The translations under genes and the position numbers were made by a program. Shown here in pieces: positions 34,977-44,110 of a stretch of DNA of 64,000 nt. Under the pieces are notes generated by a model. The model did no database searches. It was not told the DNA's origin and worked only from the letters and a program-made list of their open reading frames with translations. Every line of letters begins with the position of its first letter. Position 1 is the first letter of the stretch. The stretch comes from Gloeocapsa sp. PCC 7428 (GTDB lineage: Bacteria > Cyanobacteriota > Cyanobacteriia > Cyanobacteriales > Chroococcidiopsidaceae): assembly GCF_000317555.1 (NCBI RefSeq), contig NC_019745.1:2294001-2358000 (forward strand), given 5' to 3'.

Positions 34977-37508
34977 ATGTTGTATCGCTTTTTTCTGCGG
35001 CTAGCGGCGGCGAGTGCCATTTTTATTTTTGTTGTCCCTGCACAAGCACAAACCGACACCGTATCGTCATCGGTGCAAAAACGACAATCTGACTCCTCGA
35101 TTCCTCGACTTAGCAACCTCAACCAGCCTGCAACCACGGTTGACGAGTGGATGTCTCAAATCGCTCAAACTTCAGTTGTGCAAATTACTGGAGTGCGACT
35201 AAATGCTACAGCAGCAGGATTAGAAATTGTGCTGGAAACTGTAGCAGGACTTGCGATTCCTGAAACTTATGTTGTCGATAATGCCTTAATTGCAGATATT
35301 CCCAATGCAGTAGTTATCCCACCGAGTGGATTTCAGCAAGCAAATCCGGCGGAGGGAATTGCATCGGTATCAGTCACAAATCTGCCAAATAATTTTGTGC
35401 GTGTGGCAATTACAGGTTTCGATGCGCCCCCAATCGCAGATGTACGAACTGAAGCACAAGGCTTGGTGTTGAGTGTTGCAGTAGAAGAACCTGAGGATGA
35501 TGTTATTGAAATTGTCGTGACAGGCGAACAGGATACGGGATATTATGTGCCGAATACTTCAACCGCAACGCGAACTGATACTCCGTTACGCGATATTCCC
35601 CAATCGATTCAGGTTGTACCAAACGAGGTGATACGAGATCGCGGCATTGTGGAACTGCGCGATGCATTAGAAAACGTTGCTGGCGTACAACAACAAGGTA
35701 CTAGAGGAACGGGTCAAGGGGGAGATACCTTTACAGTTCGCGGTTCTGGCTTTTTTACTGAAACTTTTAGAGATGGCATCCGCTACAACTTAATCAGCCC
35801 AACCGAAACTAGTGATATTGAACGAATTGAAGTTTTAAAGGGTCCGGCTTCGGTGTTGTTTGGTCGAGGAGAACCAGGTGGAATTATCAATTTGATTCCG
35901 AAGCAACCTCTAGATACACCGTACTATGCTGCCTCGTTCACTGCCGGAAGTTTTAGCACATACCAAGGGCAATTAGATATTTCGGGTCCACTCAATACGT
36001 CCAGAACACTAAAGTATCGCTTGAACGTTTTCTATGAAAACTACGGTAGTTTCCGCGATTTTGTCAACGGTGAAAGGTTGGCGATTAGCCCTAGCGTAAC
36101 TTGGGATATTAGCCCCAACACCTCGCTGAATTTTAATGCTAAGTTCATTCCCATACAACGAGAAACGATTGATAACGGCTTGCCAGTTATTGGCGATCGC
36201 CCTGCGGATTTACCACGCGATCGCTTTTTAGATGAACCTTTTACAGAACAAACGCTTGATGCCTTTAGCCTTGGTTACACTTTAGAGCACCGCTTCAATC
36301 AAAATTGGTCAGTTCGCCATGCTTCACAGTTTGTCCGTCAAACCGATACTAGACTAATTACAGCTTTTGACGCTTTAGATGAAACTACAGGTGAGTTAGC
36401 CCGTGAGGGACGATTTATTGACGGTGATTACCAAAGATTTCAAACCAACACCGACTTGATTGGTGAATTTACCACAGGTTCAATTCAACACAGGCTTTTG
36501 TTTGGCATTGAGTACTACAGTGGGTTTGAAGATCCATCGTATCAGTCAGTTCCTTATCCATCGATTAATATCTTCAATCCGGTTTATACAAGACAGCGCT
36601 TTGCATTGGAACCAGACTTTTTTCGAGACGATCATTATTCGGGAGTTGGCATTTACCTGCAAGATCAGATTGATTTGTTGCCAAATTTAAAACTACTAGC
36701 AGGCTTGCGGTTTGATAGTGCTTACCAGTTCGCGAGTGAACAAGATGCAGGACAACCGCGCAACGATTTTGAGCAAACAGATAGTGCTTGGACACCCCGC
36801 GTTGGCATTGTTTATCAGCCTATTGAACCACTATCCTTATATGCGTCCTATACGCGATCGTTTAACCCGACATTTCCAAGCTTCCGCAATGCTGATGGTA
36901 CTCCCTTCGAGCCGGAAACGGGTAGACAATTTGAAGTCGGCTTGAAAGCAGATTTATCCGATCAACTCAGCTTAACGTTAGCAGCGTTTGATCTGCGAAA
37001 GCAAAATGTTGTCACTGCCGATCCGAACGATTCTTTGTTCTCAATTCAAGTTGGGGAACAAACCAGTCGCGGGATTGAATTGAGCTTAGACGGAGAAATT
37101 TTGCCTAGTTGGAATATTACCGCATCCTATGCTTACCTTGATGCTTTTGTGAGTGAAGATAATACCCTACCAGTAGGTAATCGGTTAGCAAATATACCTT
37201 ACAATCAGTTGAGCTTATGGACAACTTACAGTATTGAGAACGGTGATTTTGAAGGATTGGGTTTTGGTTTGGGGTTATTTTACGTAGGCGATCGCGTTGG
37301 CGATATTGATGATACCTTTCGCCTGCCAAGCTATTTTCGCACCGATGCTGCACTATTCTACAGACGCGACAATTGGCAAATGCAGTTAAACGTTCAGAAC
37401 CTCTTTGATGTAGAGTATTTCACCTCTGCTAACTATGGCTCTCGAACTGGTGGTGTGAATGTCGGTGCGCCATTTACAGTGCAAGGCACGATTTCTGTAC
37501 AGTTTTGA
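34977..37508 (+). CDS. TonB-dependent siderophore receptor with AMIN domain
   Basis: This 843-residue outer-membrane receptor has a signal peptide (FFLRLAAASAIFIFVVPAQA). An AMIN domain (about 45-150: GVRLNATAAGLEIVLETVAG), a TonB-box-like segment VIEIVVTGEQ, the plug domain (DIPQSIQVVPNEVIRDRGIV, TFTVRGSGFFTETFRDGIRY, VLKGPASVLFGRGEPGGIIN) and a beta-barrel ending NVGAPFTVQGTISVQF follow. The terminal F is the usual barrel signal. AMIN plus FhuA-type receptor is a common cyanobacterial schizokinen/hydroxamate architecture. ATG 34977 is preferred over an upstream GTG at 34962. Confidence 0.93.
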   Translation: MLYRFFLRLAAASAIFIFVVPAQAQTDTVSSSVQKRQSDSSIPRLSNLNQPATTVDEWMSQIAQTSVVQITGVRLNATAAGLEIVLETVAGLAIPETYVVDNALIADIPNAVVIPPSGFQQANPAEGIASVSVTNLPNNFVRVAITGFDAPPIADVRTEAQGLVLSVAVEEPEDDVIEIVVTGEQDTGYYVPNTSTATRTDTPLRDIPQSIQVVPNEVIRDRGIVELRDALENVAGVQQQGTRGTGQGGDTFTVRGSGFFTETFRDGIRYNLISPTETSDIERIEVLKGPASVLFGRGEPGGIINLIPKQPLDTPYYAASFTAGSFSTYQGQLDISGPLNTSRTLKYRLNVFYENYGSFRDFVNGERLAISPSVTWDISPNTSLNFNAKFIPIQRETIDNGLPVIGDRPADLPRDRFLDEPFTEQTLDAFSLGYTLEHRFNQNWSVRHASQFVRQTDTRLITAFDALDETTGELAREGRFIDGDYQRFQTNTDLIGEFTTGSIQHRLLFGIEYYSGFEDPSYQSVPYPSINIFNPVYTRQRFALEPDFFRDDHYSGVGIYLQDQIDLLPNLKLLAGLRFDSAYQFASEQDAGQPRNDFEQTDSAWTPRVGIVYQPIEPLSLYASYTRSFNPTFPSFRNADGTPFEPETGRQFEVGLKADLSDQLSLTLAAFDLRKQNVVTADPNDSLFSIQVGEQTSRGIELSLDGEILPSWNITASYAYLDAFVSEDNTLPVGNRLANIPYNQLSLWTTYSIENGDFEGLGFGLGLFYVGDRVGDIDDTFRLPSYFRTDAALFYRRDNWQMQLNVQNLFDVEYFTSANYGSRTGGVNVGAPFTVQGTISVQF

Positions 37509-37883
37509 TTTTAAGGTGAGGAGGCTGAATTAAGGTAGTAATCGTTGAGTAACTTGACGGCTGATAGCCCCCTAAATCCCTCATCCTGGGGGACTTCGAG
37601 CAGTTTATAACTCCTTCACCTCCTCTTAATCCTCCTGCGAATTCAGAGATAAGGAAGAACGTTTGTTCACGAGGTTAAAAAGCAAAGGGTAATATTTTGA
37701 GGTTGAACCGAATCTTGATATACATCATAGTCATTCAGGCAAAAATCTTTCTAAGTCTCCCATATTTGGGGGATTTAGGGGGCGAGAAGACTTGCGTATA
37801 AACTGTAGCCCACAATTGGAGAGTAAATCGTATTTTAATCCAGTCACACCGAGATTGATTTGTTGTGATAATTGCCTGAAGTT
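37509..37883. other. intergenic region with repeats and a second operator-like motif
   Basis: No gene is seen in 375 bases. CCCCC/GGGGG family blocks are at about 37567-37600 and 37755-37785. At 37697-37713, TTGAGGTTGAACCGAAT is close to the reverse complement of the repeats at 34852-34891 (about 15 matching positions with one gap). It is a candidate site for the same regulator upstream of the binding protein gene. Confidence 0.45.
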
Positions 37884-38864
37884 ATGAGAAAAAGCGTGAG
37901 TAATTGGTGTTGGTTGATGCAGTGGTGCTTTTTAGTGCTGATTACTGTTCTAATTACGGTCAGTTGTGGTAATAATCAGGCTCAGCAAACCGCTTCTTTT
38001 GATGCCAAGTCGAGCGATTCATCTTGTCGAATCATCCAACACGCAATGGGGGAAATTTGTGTTCCTAAAAATCCAAAGCGAGTTGTTACGCTTTCTACAG
38101 AAAATCTCAGTAACGCAATTGTCTTGGGTATTAAACCCGTTGGGAGTGCTACTTCTTTTGATACAACACTTCCTAGCTATTTACAAGGTAAAACTGAGGG
38201 AATGACCACAATAGGAACAGATGAGCAACCTAGTATAGAAGCGATCGCACTGCTAAAACCTGATTTAATTATAGGTGTGAAAAGTCCACATGAAGCCATT
38301 TATCCTCTACTTTCAAAAATTGCCCCGACTGCACTATATGATTGGCAAAGTGATGAAACTTGGCGAGATCAATTTAGTTTTGTAGCTGAAGTGTTAGGGA
38401 GACGAGAAGCGGCTCAACAAGCTTGGACTCGATACTATCAAAGAATTGAAGACCTCAAACTTGCGTTGGGCAATAAATACCAAAACAAAACCATTTCCTT
38501 TGTCTATTATTACTTTGGTCGCTTGGGTAGCGACACTAAAAACTCATTTATTGGTTCTATTCTCAGTGATGTTGGTCTAAAGCGTCCTCCATCACAAGCA
38601 GTTATTGCTCCTTATGGCAGCATTGAATACTCTGAAGAAAAATTAGAACAGATTGATGGTGATTTTTTATTTTTAACAGCTTTTTCAGATAATGATGAGG
38701 AGAGCCTCAAACGACTTCTACAAAAACCGCTTTTCAAGCAACTCAAAGCTGTCCAGCAAAATCATGTATATTTTGTAGATAAATTAACTTGGGTAGGATG
38801 GAATTTATTTGCTGCCGATGCCGTTATTGATGACTTGTACAAATACTTAGTGAACACACCTTAA
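37884..38864 (+). CDS. iron-siderophore ABC transporter substrate-binding lipoprotein
   Basis: The 326-residue protein starts MRKSVSNWCWLMQWCFLVLI with a lipoprotein signal and lipobox VSCG (cysteine at about residue 34). The FecB/FhuD-like fold follows: CRIIQHAMGEICVPKNPKRV, LIIGVKSPHEAIYPLLSKIA and SEEKLEQIDGDFLFLTAF. It collects Fe-siderophores in the periplasm after TonB import. No permease or ATPase gene is present next to it. An in-frame TTG at 37872 is the less likely start. The DUF1636 gene begins 4 bases after its stop, so the two are co-transcribed. Confidence 0.9.
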   Translation: MRKSVSNWCWLMQWCFLVLITVLITVSCGNNQAQQTASFDAKSSDSSCRIIQHAMGEICVPKNPKRVVTLSTENLSNAIVLGIKPVGSATSFDTTLPSYLQGKTEGMTTIGTDEQPSIEAIALLKPDLIIGVKSPHEAIYPLLSKIAPTALYDWQSDETWRDQFSFVAEVLGRREAAQQAWTRYYQRIEDLKLALGNKYQNKTISFVYYYFGRLGSDTKNSFIGSILSDVGLKRPPSQAVIAPYGSIEYSEEKLEQIDGDFLFLTAFSDNDEESLKRLLQKPLFKQLKAVQQNHVYFVDKLTWVGWNLFAADAVIDDLYKYLVNTP

Positions 38865-38867
38865 ACT

Positions 38868-39242
38868 ATGCACAAACACAATCTATTTGTCTGTAAATCA
38901 TGTAACCGTTCCTCGGAAGAATTGCCAGAAAATCAAGTTGCTGATGGTACTCGTTTAATCGAACAACTCAACGCCTTGAGTGCTGAACAAGCGCAGTCTC
39001 AGGATCTGAGAATTCAGCCAGTAGGATGCTTGTGGACGTGCGGTTCTCCCTGCGCTGTTGCTTTTTCCGCGCCTGGTAAACCAACTTATCTATTTACCAA
39101 TGTACCTGCGGATGACACCGCCGCTGCATTACTTCAGTTTGGTGAATTGTATTTGAACAGCAAAACAGGAAATATACCTTGGCAGCAGTTTCCGCAAGTG
39201 TTACAAGAAGTGAGTATTGCCAAGATTCCAACAATGAGTTGA
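38868..39242 (+). CDS. DUF1636 metal-binding protein, thioredoxin-like ferredoxin pattern
   Basis: The 124-residue protein has cysteines arranged as C9-x2-C12 (FVCKSCNRSS) and GCLWTCGSPCAVAF at about 54-67, the pattern of thioredoxin-fold [2Fe-2S] ferredoxins. There is no signal peptide, so it is cytoplasmic. It starts 4 bases after the siderophore-binding protein gene, indicating translational coupling. A role in reducing or releasing iron from imported siderophore is a reasonable inference. DUF1636 proteins are also found near cobalt/cobalamin genes, so a different metal is possible. Confidence 0.8.
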   Translation: MHKHNLFVCKSCNRSSEELPENQVADGTRLIEQLNALSAEQAQSQDLRIQPVGCLWTCGSPCAVAFSAPGKPTYLFTNVPADDTAAALLQFGELYLNSKTGNIPWQQFPQVLQEVSIAKIPTMS

Positions 39243-39904
39243 TAGGTAAAATGCGGTGCGATCGCACCCTAAATACCTTGGCTACTATCTAGACTCGGTA
39301 ATAGTGCCACTTCGACATTAGATGCATTAACAAAAATTACTAGTCAACTCCAACGCTTCATTGACATTAGATAGCCGACCACTTAGAGAGTATAGGTTAC
39401 ATCTTTATATCTGCATAGAAATACTTATAAAGATGCCAAAGTTTTGTAAAATTCTGTAACAAAAACAACAATTCCTCCGTAACTTACACCGCAAGGATGA
39501 AGAATCATTCGTTGGGTTGAGCCTCAAGGCGTACAACATCGGCAATTAGGATGAAAAACCTGTGTTAGACACGAGCTTAAAAATCTGCTCGGATAAACAG
39601 GTCTTTCCGAACTATCTTGCCTTTTTACACGCGTCTTGGCACGCTATCACAAATCTCCAACTTTAGTGACAATTGCACCAGTCCTAGCTCGGTAAACCTA
39701 TAGGTTTCTGAGATTAACTGAGGTCTGTAAACACTAAATCTAAGAGATTTTCTGTAACGACAGATACTAATTTGTTGATTACTCTGAGCATTTTCAGAGT
39801 ACAGCACTAACAAACCTTAACTTCTTAGGAGAACAAAGTTAAGGCATTTTATGCAGGGTTCATTTCTTCGTTTTCAAAAAAGTAACTGAGGACAAGGAAG
39901 TATA
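39243..39904. other. 662-base intergenic region with four hairpins
   Basis: No gene is recognised. Hairpins seen: GGTGCGATCGCACC (39255-39268), a perfect palindrome built on HIP1 just after the DUF1636 gene and possibly its terminator; ACCTGT...CGAGC/GCTCG...ACAGGT (about 39559-39602); ACTCTGA-GCATTT-TCAGAGT (39781-39800); and CCTTAACTT/AAGTTAAGG (39815-39844). The last two lie in what would be the leader of the secreted protein gene. TTGGGTTGAGCC at about 39513 weakly resembles the operator motif at 34852-34891. Confidence 0.5.
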
Positions 39905-40675
39905 ATGTTTACAAAATTTTACCCAAGTGCTACGCTGTTTTTAGCTATATCATTTCTAATGCCAACAGCTACCCTCGCCGCTCCTGTTGTTAGGAAAGCG
40001 GCTGGTCCTAACGCTGCCACAATTCAATCTGCTGTAGACGACTTCCGAAATGCTTTAGGGCAAAACAACGGAGTGGGTGGCACATTTCCTAATGGTCGCC
40101 GTGAAATTAACTGGGATGGCGTTCCTGACAATTTTGCCGCCTCTAATAAGCTGCCGCCCGACTTCTTTAATGTTGACTCTCCACGAGGTGTCTTCTTCCA
40201 AACCCCAGGTCAAGGGTTTCAAGTCAGCGCTAACATTGGTGTGGCTCCCATCGAGTTTGGTAATCTTAATCCCACCTATTCATCCATCTTTCGCGTCTTT
40301 AGTCCCCAAAGACTATTCACCGCTTTAGGCAGCAACATCACGAATGTGCTTTTCTTTGTGCCTGGTACTGCGAAGAAGGCAACGGTCAATGGGTTTGGCG
40401 CAATTTTTACCGATGTAGACCGCTGGGGTAGTACGAAGATAGAGTATTTTGGTGCTAACAATAAGCTACTATTTAGTGACTTCGTTCCGAACGTACCCAA
40501 CAGTAAAGAAAGCCTCTCTTTCCTAGGGGTAGTATTCAATCAGGGCGAACGCATTTATCGAGTCCGTATTACCAGTGGCAATACTGCCTTAAGCTATAAC
40601 AATAATGACGGTGGTACTAAAGATATTGTCGTTATGGATGATTTCATTTATGGGGAACCTCAACCGCAGAGATAG
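39905..40675 (+). CDS. secreted protein of unknown function
   Basis: The 256-residue protein has a clear signal peptide (MFTKFYPSATLFLAISFLMP to about TLAA-P). The mature part contains IQSAVDDFRNALGQNNGVGG, REINWDGVPDNFAASNKLP, FFVPGTAKKATVNGFGAIFT and the C-terminal DGGTKDIVVMDDFIYGE. The last looks like the end of a lectin-like beta-sandwich domain seen in PEP-CTERM proteins, but no PEP-CTERM sorting tail follows. I do not recognise a named family. It is a single gene with a structured leader. Confidence 0.7.
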   Translation: MFTKFYPSATLFLAISFLMPTATLAAPVVRKAAGPNAATIQSAVDDFRNALGQNNGVGGTFPNGRREINWDGVPDNFAASNKLPPDFFNVDSPRGVFFQTPGQGFQVSANIGVAPIEFGNLNPTYSSIFRVFSPQRLFTALGSNITNVLFFVPGTAKKATVNGFGAIFTDVDRWGSTKIEYFGANNKLLFSDFVPNVPNSKESLSFLGVVFNQGERIYRVRITSGNTALSYNNNDGGTKDIVVMDDFIYGEPQPQR

Positions 40676-41029
40676 CGAGAAGTAGCATCGATACTGTTGG
40701 TAAGATCGGACAATTTTGAAAAACTCCTAAAATCTGCCACGCAAGAACAAGGGTTTCCAATTGAGAGCCTAAAATTTCTTAAGGAGAACCATGGTAGATT
40801 TCCCTGAGTAGAGGAACTAAAATGCAAGCCCTAAGGCATCAAGTGCGTAACTTCTAATTTTGTTAACTATTGATTAGCCTACTGGCTGCTGGGCTTGCAG
40901 TATACGCTAGCGTGCGGTTTCCTCAATTGAGGATACTGTGCGATCGCGCATCGTCCCAAAACATTATCATCATTCACCTTTAAGGTAAAATTGTTGCAAT
41001 TAATTATTATTAATTCTTAAGAGCTAGTG
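40676..41029. other. intergenic region, 354 bases
   Basis: No gene is seen. Two good ribosome sites (AAGGAGAACC at about 40780, GAGGAACTAAA at about 40812) precede only 6- and 11-codon frames, suggesting decayed or interrupted genes. CCTCAATTGAGG (40921-40932) is a 12-base palindrome. Confidence 0.4.
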
Positions 41030-41110
41030 ATGACAATCACCTTGACAGACGATGACTACATTGAACTACTAAAAAACGAACAAAATAGTACGTGCGGCGT
41101 TGCTGAATGA
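41030..41110 (+). pseudogene. 5' fragment of a small gene cut by the IS1 element
   Basis: ATG at 41030 opens MTITLTDDDYIELLKNEQNS, which runs into the IS1 terminal repeat at 41096 and stops at 41110. The acidic start resembles small antitoxin or regulator N-termini but is too short to name. The remaining part was not found beyond the other end of the IS. Confidence 0.35.
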
Positions 41111-41789
41111 TGTAATGAATGATTGAGGAATCGGGATATCCCAGAATTTGAGGTAATGTAGTAACAAGCGAATCGAGTGCTTCAGCATTTGTGCTGTTTT
41201 TGAGTAACACAACGTCTTGCGATGCAGCCGCGCCAGGTAGTGACGCAATCGAGTATTTTCTCCTTCCACTTGGATCATATAAGTCTTGCTAACAATCTGA
41301 TCTGCGTGTGGATAAATCCTGGGTATACCGACCAGCCATCAGTGACATAGAAGTAACATTTCCAGGTGGACACCATTGCCCACAATGGGGCAAACGTCTT
41401 AGCACTATGGTCTCCCTGTTGAAAGTGGTCAACCGCCGTCCAGAGCCAAATTTTGTGTTTTTAGAGCCAATAAAAGTTTCGAGTTCATCGAGTTTTCCGA
41501 CCTCTGGATTAGTTTCTGGTTCGTAGGCATCAGGTAAGTGCTCTCCAACTTGTCTCACCCAGTTAATCACGGTGGTGTGATGGACTGCCGTCACCCGCTC
41601 AATACCTCTAAATCCCATGCCATTAACAGACATTTTCAAACATTGTCTTTTGATTTCATTTGAGTATCCTTGAGGGGCTGTATAGACATCAATAAACTGA
41701 CGACGGCAATCGACACAAATATGATTTTGTTTGCCTCTGATCCTGCCGTTCTTACGGATATGGTTGGAGTTACATTCAGGGCATTGCAT
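41096..41789 (-). pseudogene. IS1-family transposase, frameshifted
   Basis: The N-terminus is intact (MQCPECNSNHIRKNGRIRGK, a C4 zinc finger, then YSNEIKRQCLKMSVNGMGFR). After GSKN the proper frame (IWLWTAVDHFQQGDHSAKTF ... FYVTDGWSVYPGF) is one base out. A second shift occurs before ADQIVSKTYMIQVEGENTRL, and about seven residues are missing before DHSAKTF. The tail RLRHYLARLHRKTLCYSK is typical of IS1. The first slip lies at an A-run but further downstream than IS1's programmed frameshift, so decay is more likely. Confidence 0.85.
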
Positions 41790-41828
41790 CAGATTTAGTA
41801 CCTATTCATTGCTCTATTATGCAACGCC
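41096..41828 (-). mobile_element. degenerate IS1-family element
   Basis: Ends match as inverted repeats: GGCGTTGCTGAATGATG inward from 41096, and GGCGTTGCATAATAGAG inward from 41828 on the other strand. The length of about 733 bases fits IS1 (about 770) with small deletions. No target duplication is seen at the flanks (TACGTGC against GGAAAAG). Confidence 0.75.
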
Positions 41829-41939
41829 GGAAAAGCTTCCAAGACCTTAAAATACTTTGTTTGATACGAGTAAGTCGTTATCACTATTACTACTGTACCT
41901 AATCGAGTAAAAATTCTCAAGTAAAAATTTAGCCAAAGT

Positions 41940-42898
41940 TTGGGATTACCATTTCGAGAGCTATTACCATGCTCTGTAACTGAGCAAGCTATAGACGAGT
42001 TAAAAATTAAATATCGTCGCCGTCTGTTTGACCCATTCGTGACTTTATGGGTATTTCTGTCTCAAGTTTTAGATGATGATAAAAGTTGCTATAAGGCAGT
42101 AAGTAGTGTGATTGCTTATTTGGTAGAAGAATCTATAGAAATTCCGTCAACCGACACAAGTGGATACTGTCAAGCTAGGTCTAGATTACCAGAGAAACCG
42201 TGAGAAAAACTGTTTGGTAAAGCTAGACAAAATTTAGAAGAGAAAGTGTCATGTGAATATTTGTGGTGTGACCGTTACATGAAAGTAATAGACGGTTCAA
42301 GCGGATCGCTGCCTGACACACCAGAAAACCAAAAAGCCTACCCTCAACCGAGTAGCCAAAAGCTTGGGTGTGGGTTTCCAATCGCCAAAGTTGGTGTAAT
42401 ATTTAGTCTAGCTACAAGCGCTGCTATTGCCCTAGCTATAGATGTTCTGAATACTCATGACCTAAAGCTTGCGAGGCAATTATACCTAGAACTCAATCCA
42501 AAAGATGTACTTTTAGGAGATAGAGCATACGAGCGCTTATGCTGACTTGTTTTTCATTAAGAATTTGCGTTGTGACGCAGTATAACGTTACGCATCAATC
42601 TCGGAAAACAACGATGCGAAAAGGTAAAATTGTTGGAGATTGCGACAAACTAGTTGTTTGGCATAAACCAAAAACTTGTCCATAACGATTAAGTCGAGAG
42701 GAATTTGCTGCCTTACCTCAATCTATAACTGTGCGAGAAATTTATTACTACATTATCATTCCTGGTTTTCGCACTCAACGAGTGAGTTTAATCACTACTT
42801 TATTAGATTCAACAAAATATTTTACTCTTGAAGTTCTCAGACTTTTTGGTGAACGGTGGAATGTTGAACTGAATCTGAAACATTTAAAAACAACGTTA
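41940..42898 (+). pseudogene. IS4-family transposase remnant
   Basis: Pieces in order are FRELLPCSVTEQAIDELKIK ... QARSRLPEK, a TGA at 42201, then EKLFGKARQNLEEKVSCEYL, the first catalytic aspartate region MKVIDGSSGS, the second LNPKDVLLGDRAYE, and after frame changes the C-terminal LFGERWNVELNLKHLKTTL, the RW-x2-E-x6-K region of IS4. At least one nonsense codon and one frameshift are present. The 3' end is cut at 42898 by the IS5 element, and the missing end is not found on the other side. Confidence 0.82.
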
Positions 42899-42920
42899 GT
42901 GCTAATTTATAAAGTAAATA

Positions 42921-43795
42921 TTAAGCGACTAATCGTTTAACCATGAGACGAATTAAGGAGCCATAAATCATCGCTTCACTTAGCTCTGAATACATCTCGT
43001 AATCCTTGCTCAAGCGTCGAAATCGATTGAGCCATCCAAACGTTCGCTCCACAATCCAACGCTTCGGCAACTGTTCAAACGTTTGGGAGGTTCGCTCAAT
43101 CACGTCCACTCGTACCGTCTGACCACACACCTGTCTGACCGCATTGACAAAATTCTTGCCAGAATATCCCTGGTCTACCCAGACAACCTCTAAGTTGGAC
43201 AACTTTTCCTTGGCTTCATCAAGCACAACGATTGCCCCTAATCGTTCTGAAGCATTGGCTTCAGTGACCAGTACACCAATCACGAATTCTTGCGAATCGA
43301 CGACGACATGACGCTTACGTCCTTTAACCTTTTTGCCACCATCGAAACCGTAGACCTCCCACGCCAGTTGCTACAGCGGGGGGAACCCTCGCAACGCACT
43401 GGCTCCCTTTTTTCCGTTGTTTTGACGGATTGAGAGTCCGCAATAGCAACGGTAGACTGTTGATCTCGACCGATGTTTGTTCGCAATTGTTGACGTACTT
43501 GGTCGTGCATTTTTTGCCAAATACCTTTGCGTTGCCATTTCTGAAAGTAGTGGTACACCGTGCTGTAAGGGGGAAGGTCATGAGGCATCATTTCCCATTG
43601 GCACCCCGTACGTTGGACATAGAAAATCCCATTGAGAATTTCCCTGAAATCAACTTCCACTGGATGACCAAATCCTTTGGGTTGGGGCACCATCTGCTTC
43701 AATATCTCCCACTCGGCATCTCTCAAGTCACTGGCGTATGGCTTGCGTTTAGAATTGGCAATTTCAGGCCGACGAGTCATCACTAATGCAACCAT
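42921..43795 (-). pseudogene. IS5-family transposase interrupted by a 42-nt palindrome
   Basis: The N-terminal part runs MVALVMTRRPEIANSKRKPY ... IFYVQRTGCQWEMMPHDLPP ... VAIADSQSVKTTEKRE (first catalytic D). The C-terminal part is in another frame: VYGFDGGKKVKGRKRHVVVD, VVWVDQGYSGKNF (second D) and WIVERTFGWLNRFRRL (E). Between them 47 nt (42 plus a 5-bp duplication) break the frame. Removing the insert rejoins KRE-VYGFDGG perfectly. So the transposase is complete except for this insertion, which must be recent. Confidence 0.88.
43356..43407. repeat. 42-nt palindromic element with 5-bp target duplication
   Basis: On the minus strand the element runs CCAGTGCGTTGCGAGG ... AGCAACTGGCGT (43402 down to 43361), flanked on both sides by GGGAG (43356-43360 and 43403-43407 on the plus strand as CTCCC). 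The outer arms CCAGT/ACTGG and inner arms GCGAGGG/CCCCCGC pair. Its relative is at 8673-8714. Confidence 0.85.
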
Positions 43796-43868
43796 TCAAC
43801 TGCTTCTAGCCTAAAATCTACTCAACTCTATTCCAGGCACCTTTTAGATTCTCTTTATAAATCAGCTC

Positions 43869-44110
43869 TGAATGCTGATATCACGAAATTGGCGTTAGTG
43901 AAACTCAACAAAGTACTGACAGAGACAGGAGCGAAACTGATTTGCACGGTTCATGATGAAATCCTGTTGGAGTGCCCTGTTGCTGAGGTGAAGCAAATCA
44001 GTTGTCTTTTGCATCAATGCATGATTGCAGCCGCTCGGAAGTTTTTGCACCCGATCCCGGTAGTCGTGGATATCAAGGTTTCTGCCAGTTGGGGTGGGGA
44101 CGAAATTTAG
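43869..44110 (+). pseudogene. C-terminal fragment of a family A DNA polymerase
   Basis: Right after the IS5 end the frame reads NADITKLALVKLNKVLTETG, CTVHDEILLECPVAEVKQIS and ends PVVVDIKVSASWGGDEI. The motif VHDEILLECP is motif C of polymerase I-type enzymes, and SW(G) near the end is typical. Only about 80 of several hundred residues remain. The KVSASWG ending is the form found in plasmid and phage-type polymerases of cyanobacteria rather than host PolA, by memory. It was truncated by the IS5. Confidence 0.82.

Larger units (their letters stand above)
42899..43868 (-). mobile_element. IS5-family element (IS1031/IS427-like group)
   Basis: Terminal inverted repeats: GTGCTAATTTATAAAG from 42899 and GAGCTGATTTATAAAG from 43868 on the opposite strand (14 of 16 match). 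Length is 970 bases. The flanking trinucleotides are TTA (left) and TGA (right). Both fit a TNA target, but they are not identical, and the two flanks belong to different genes. Confidence 0.78.

Noticed and set aside
41096-41789. Programmed frameshift of IS1 explaining the split frames
   Set aside because: The first slip is well beyond the IS1 frameshift position, a second shift follows, and residues are missing, so decay is simpler.
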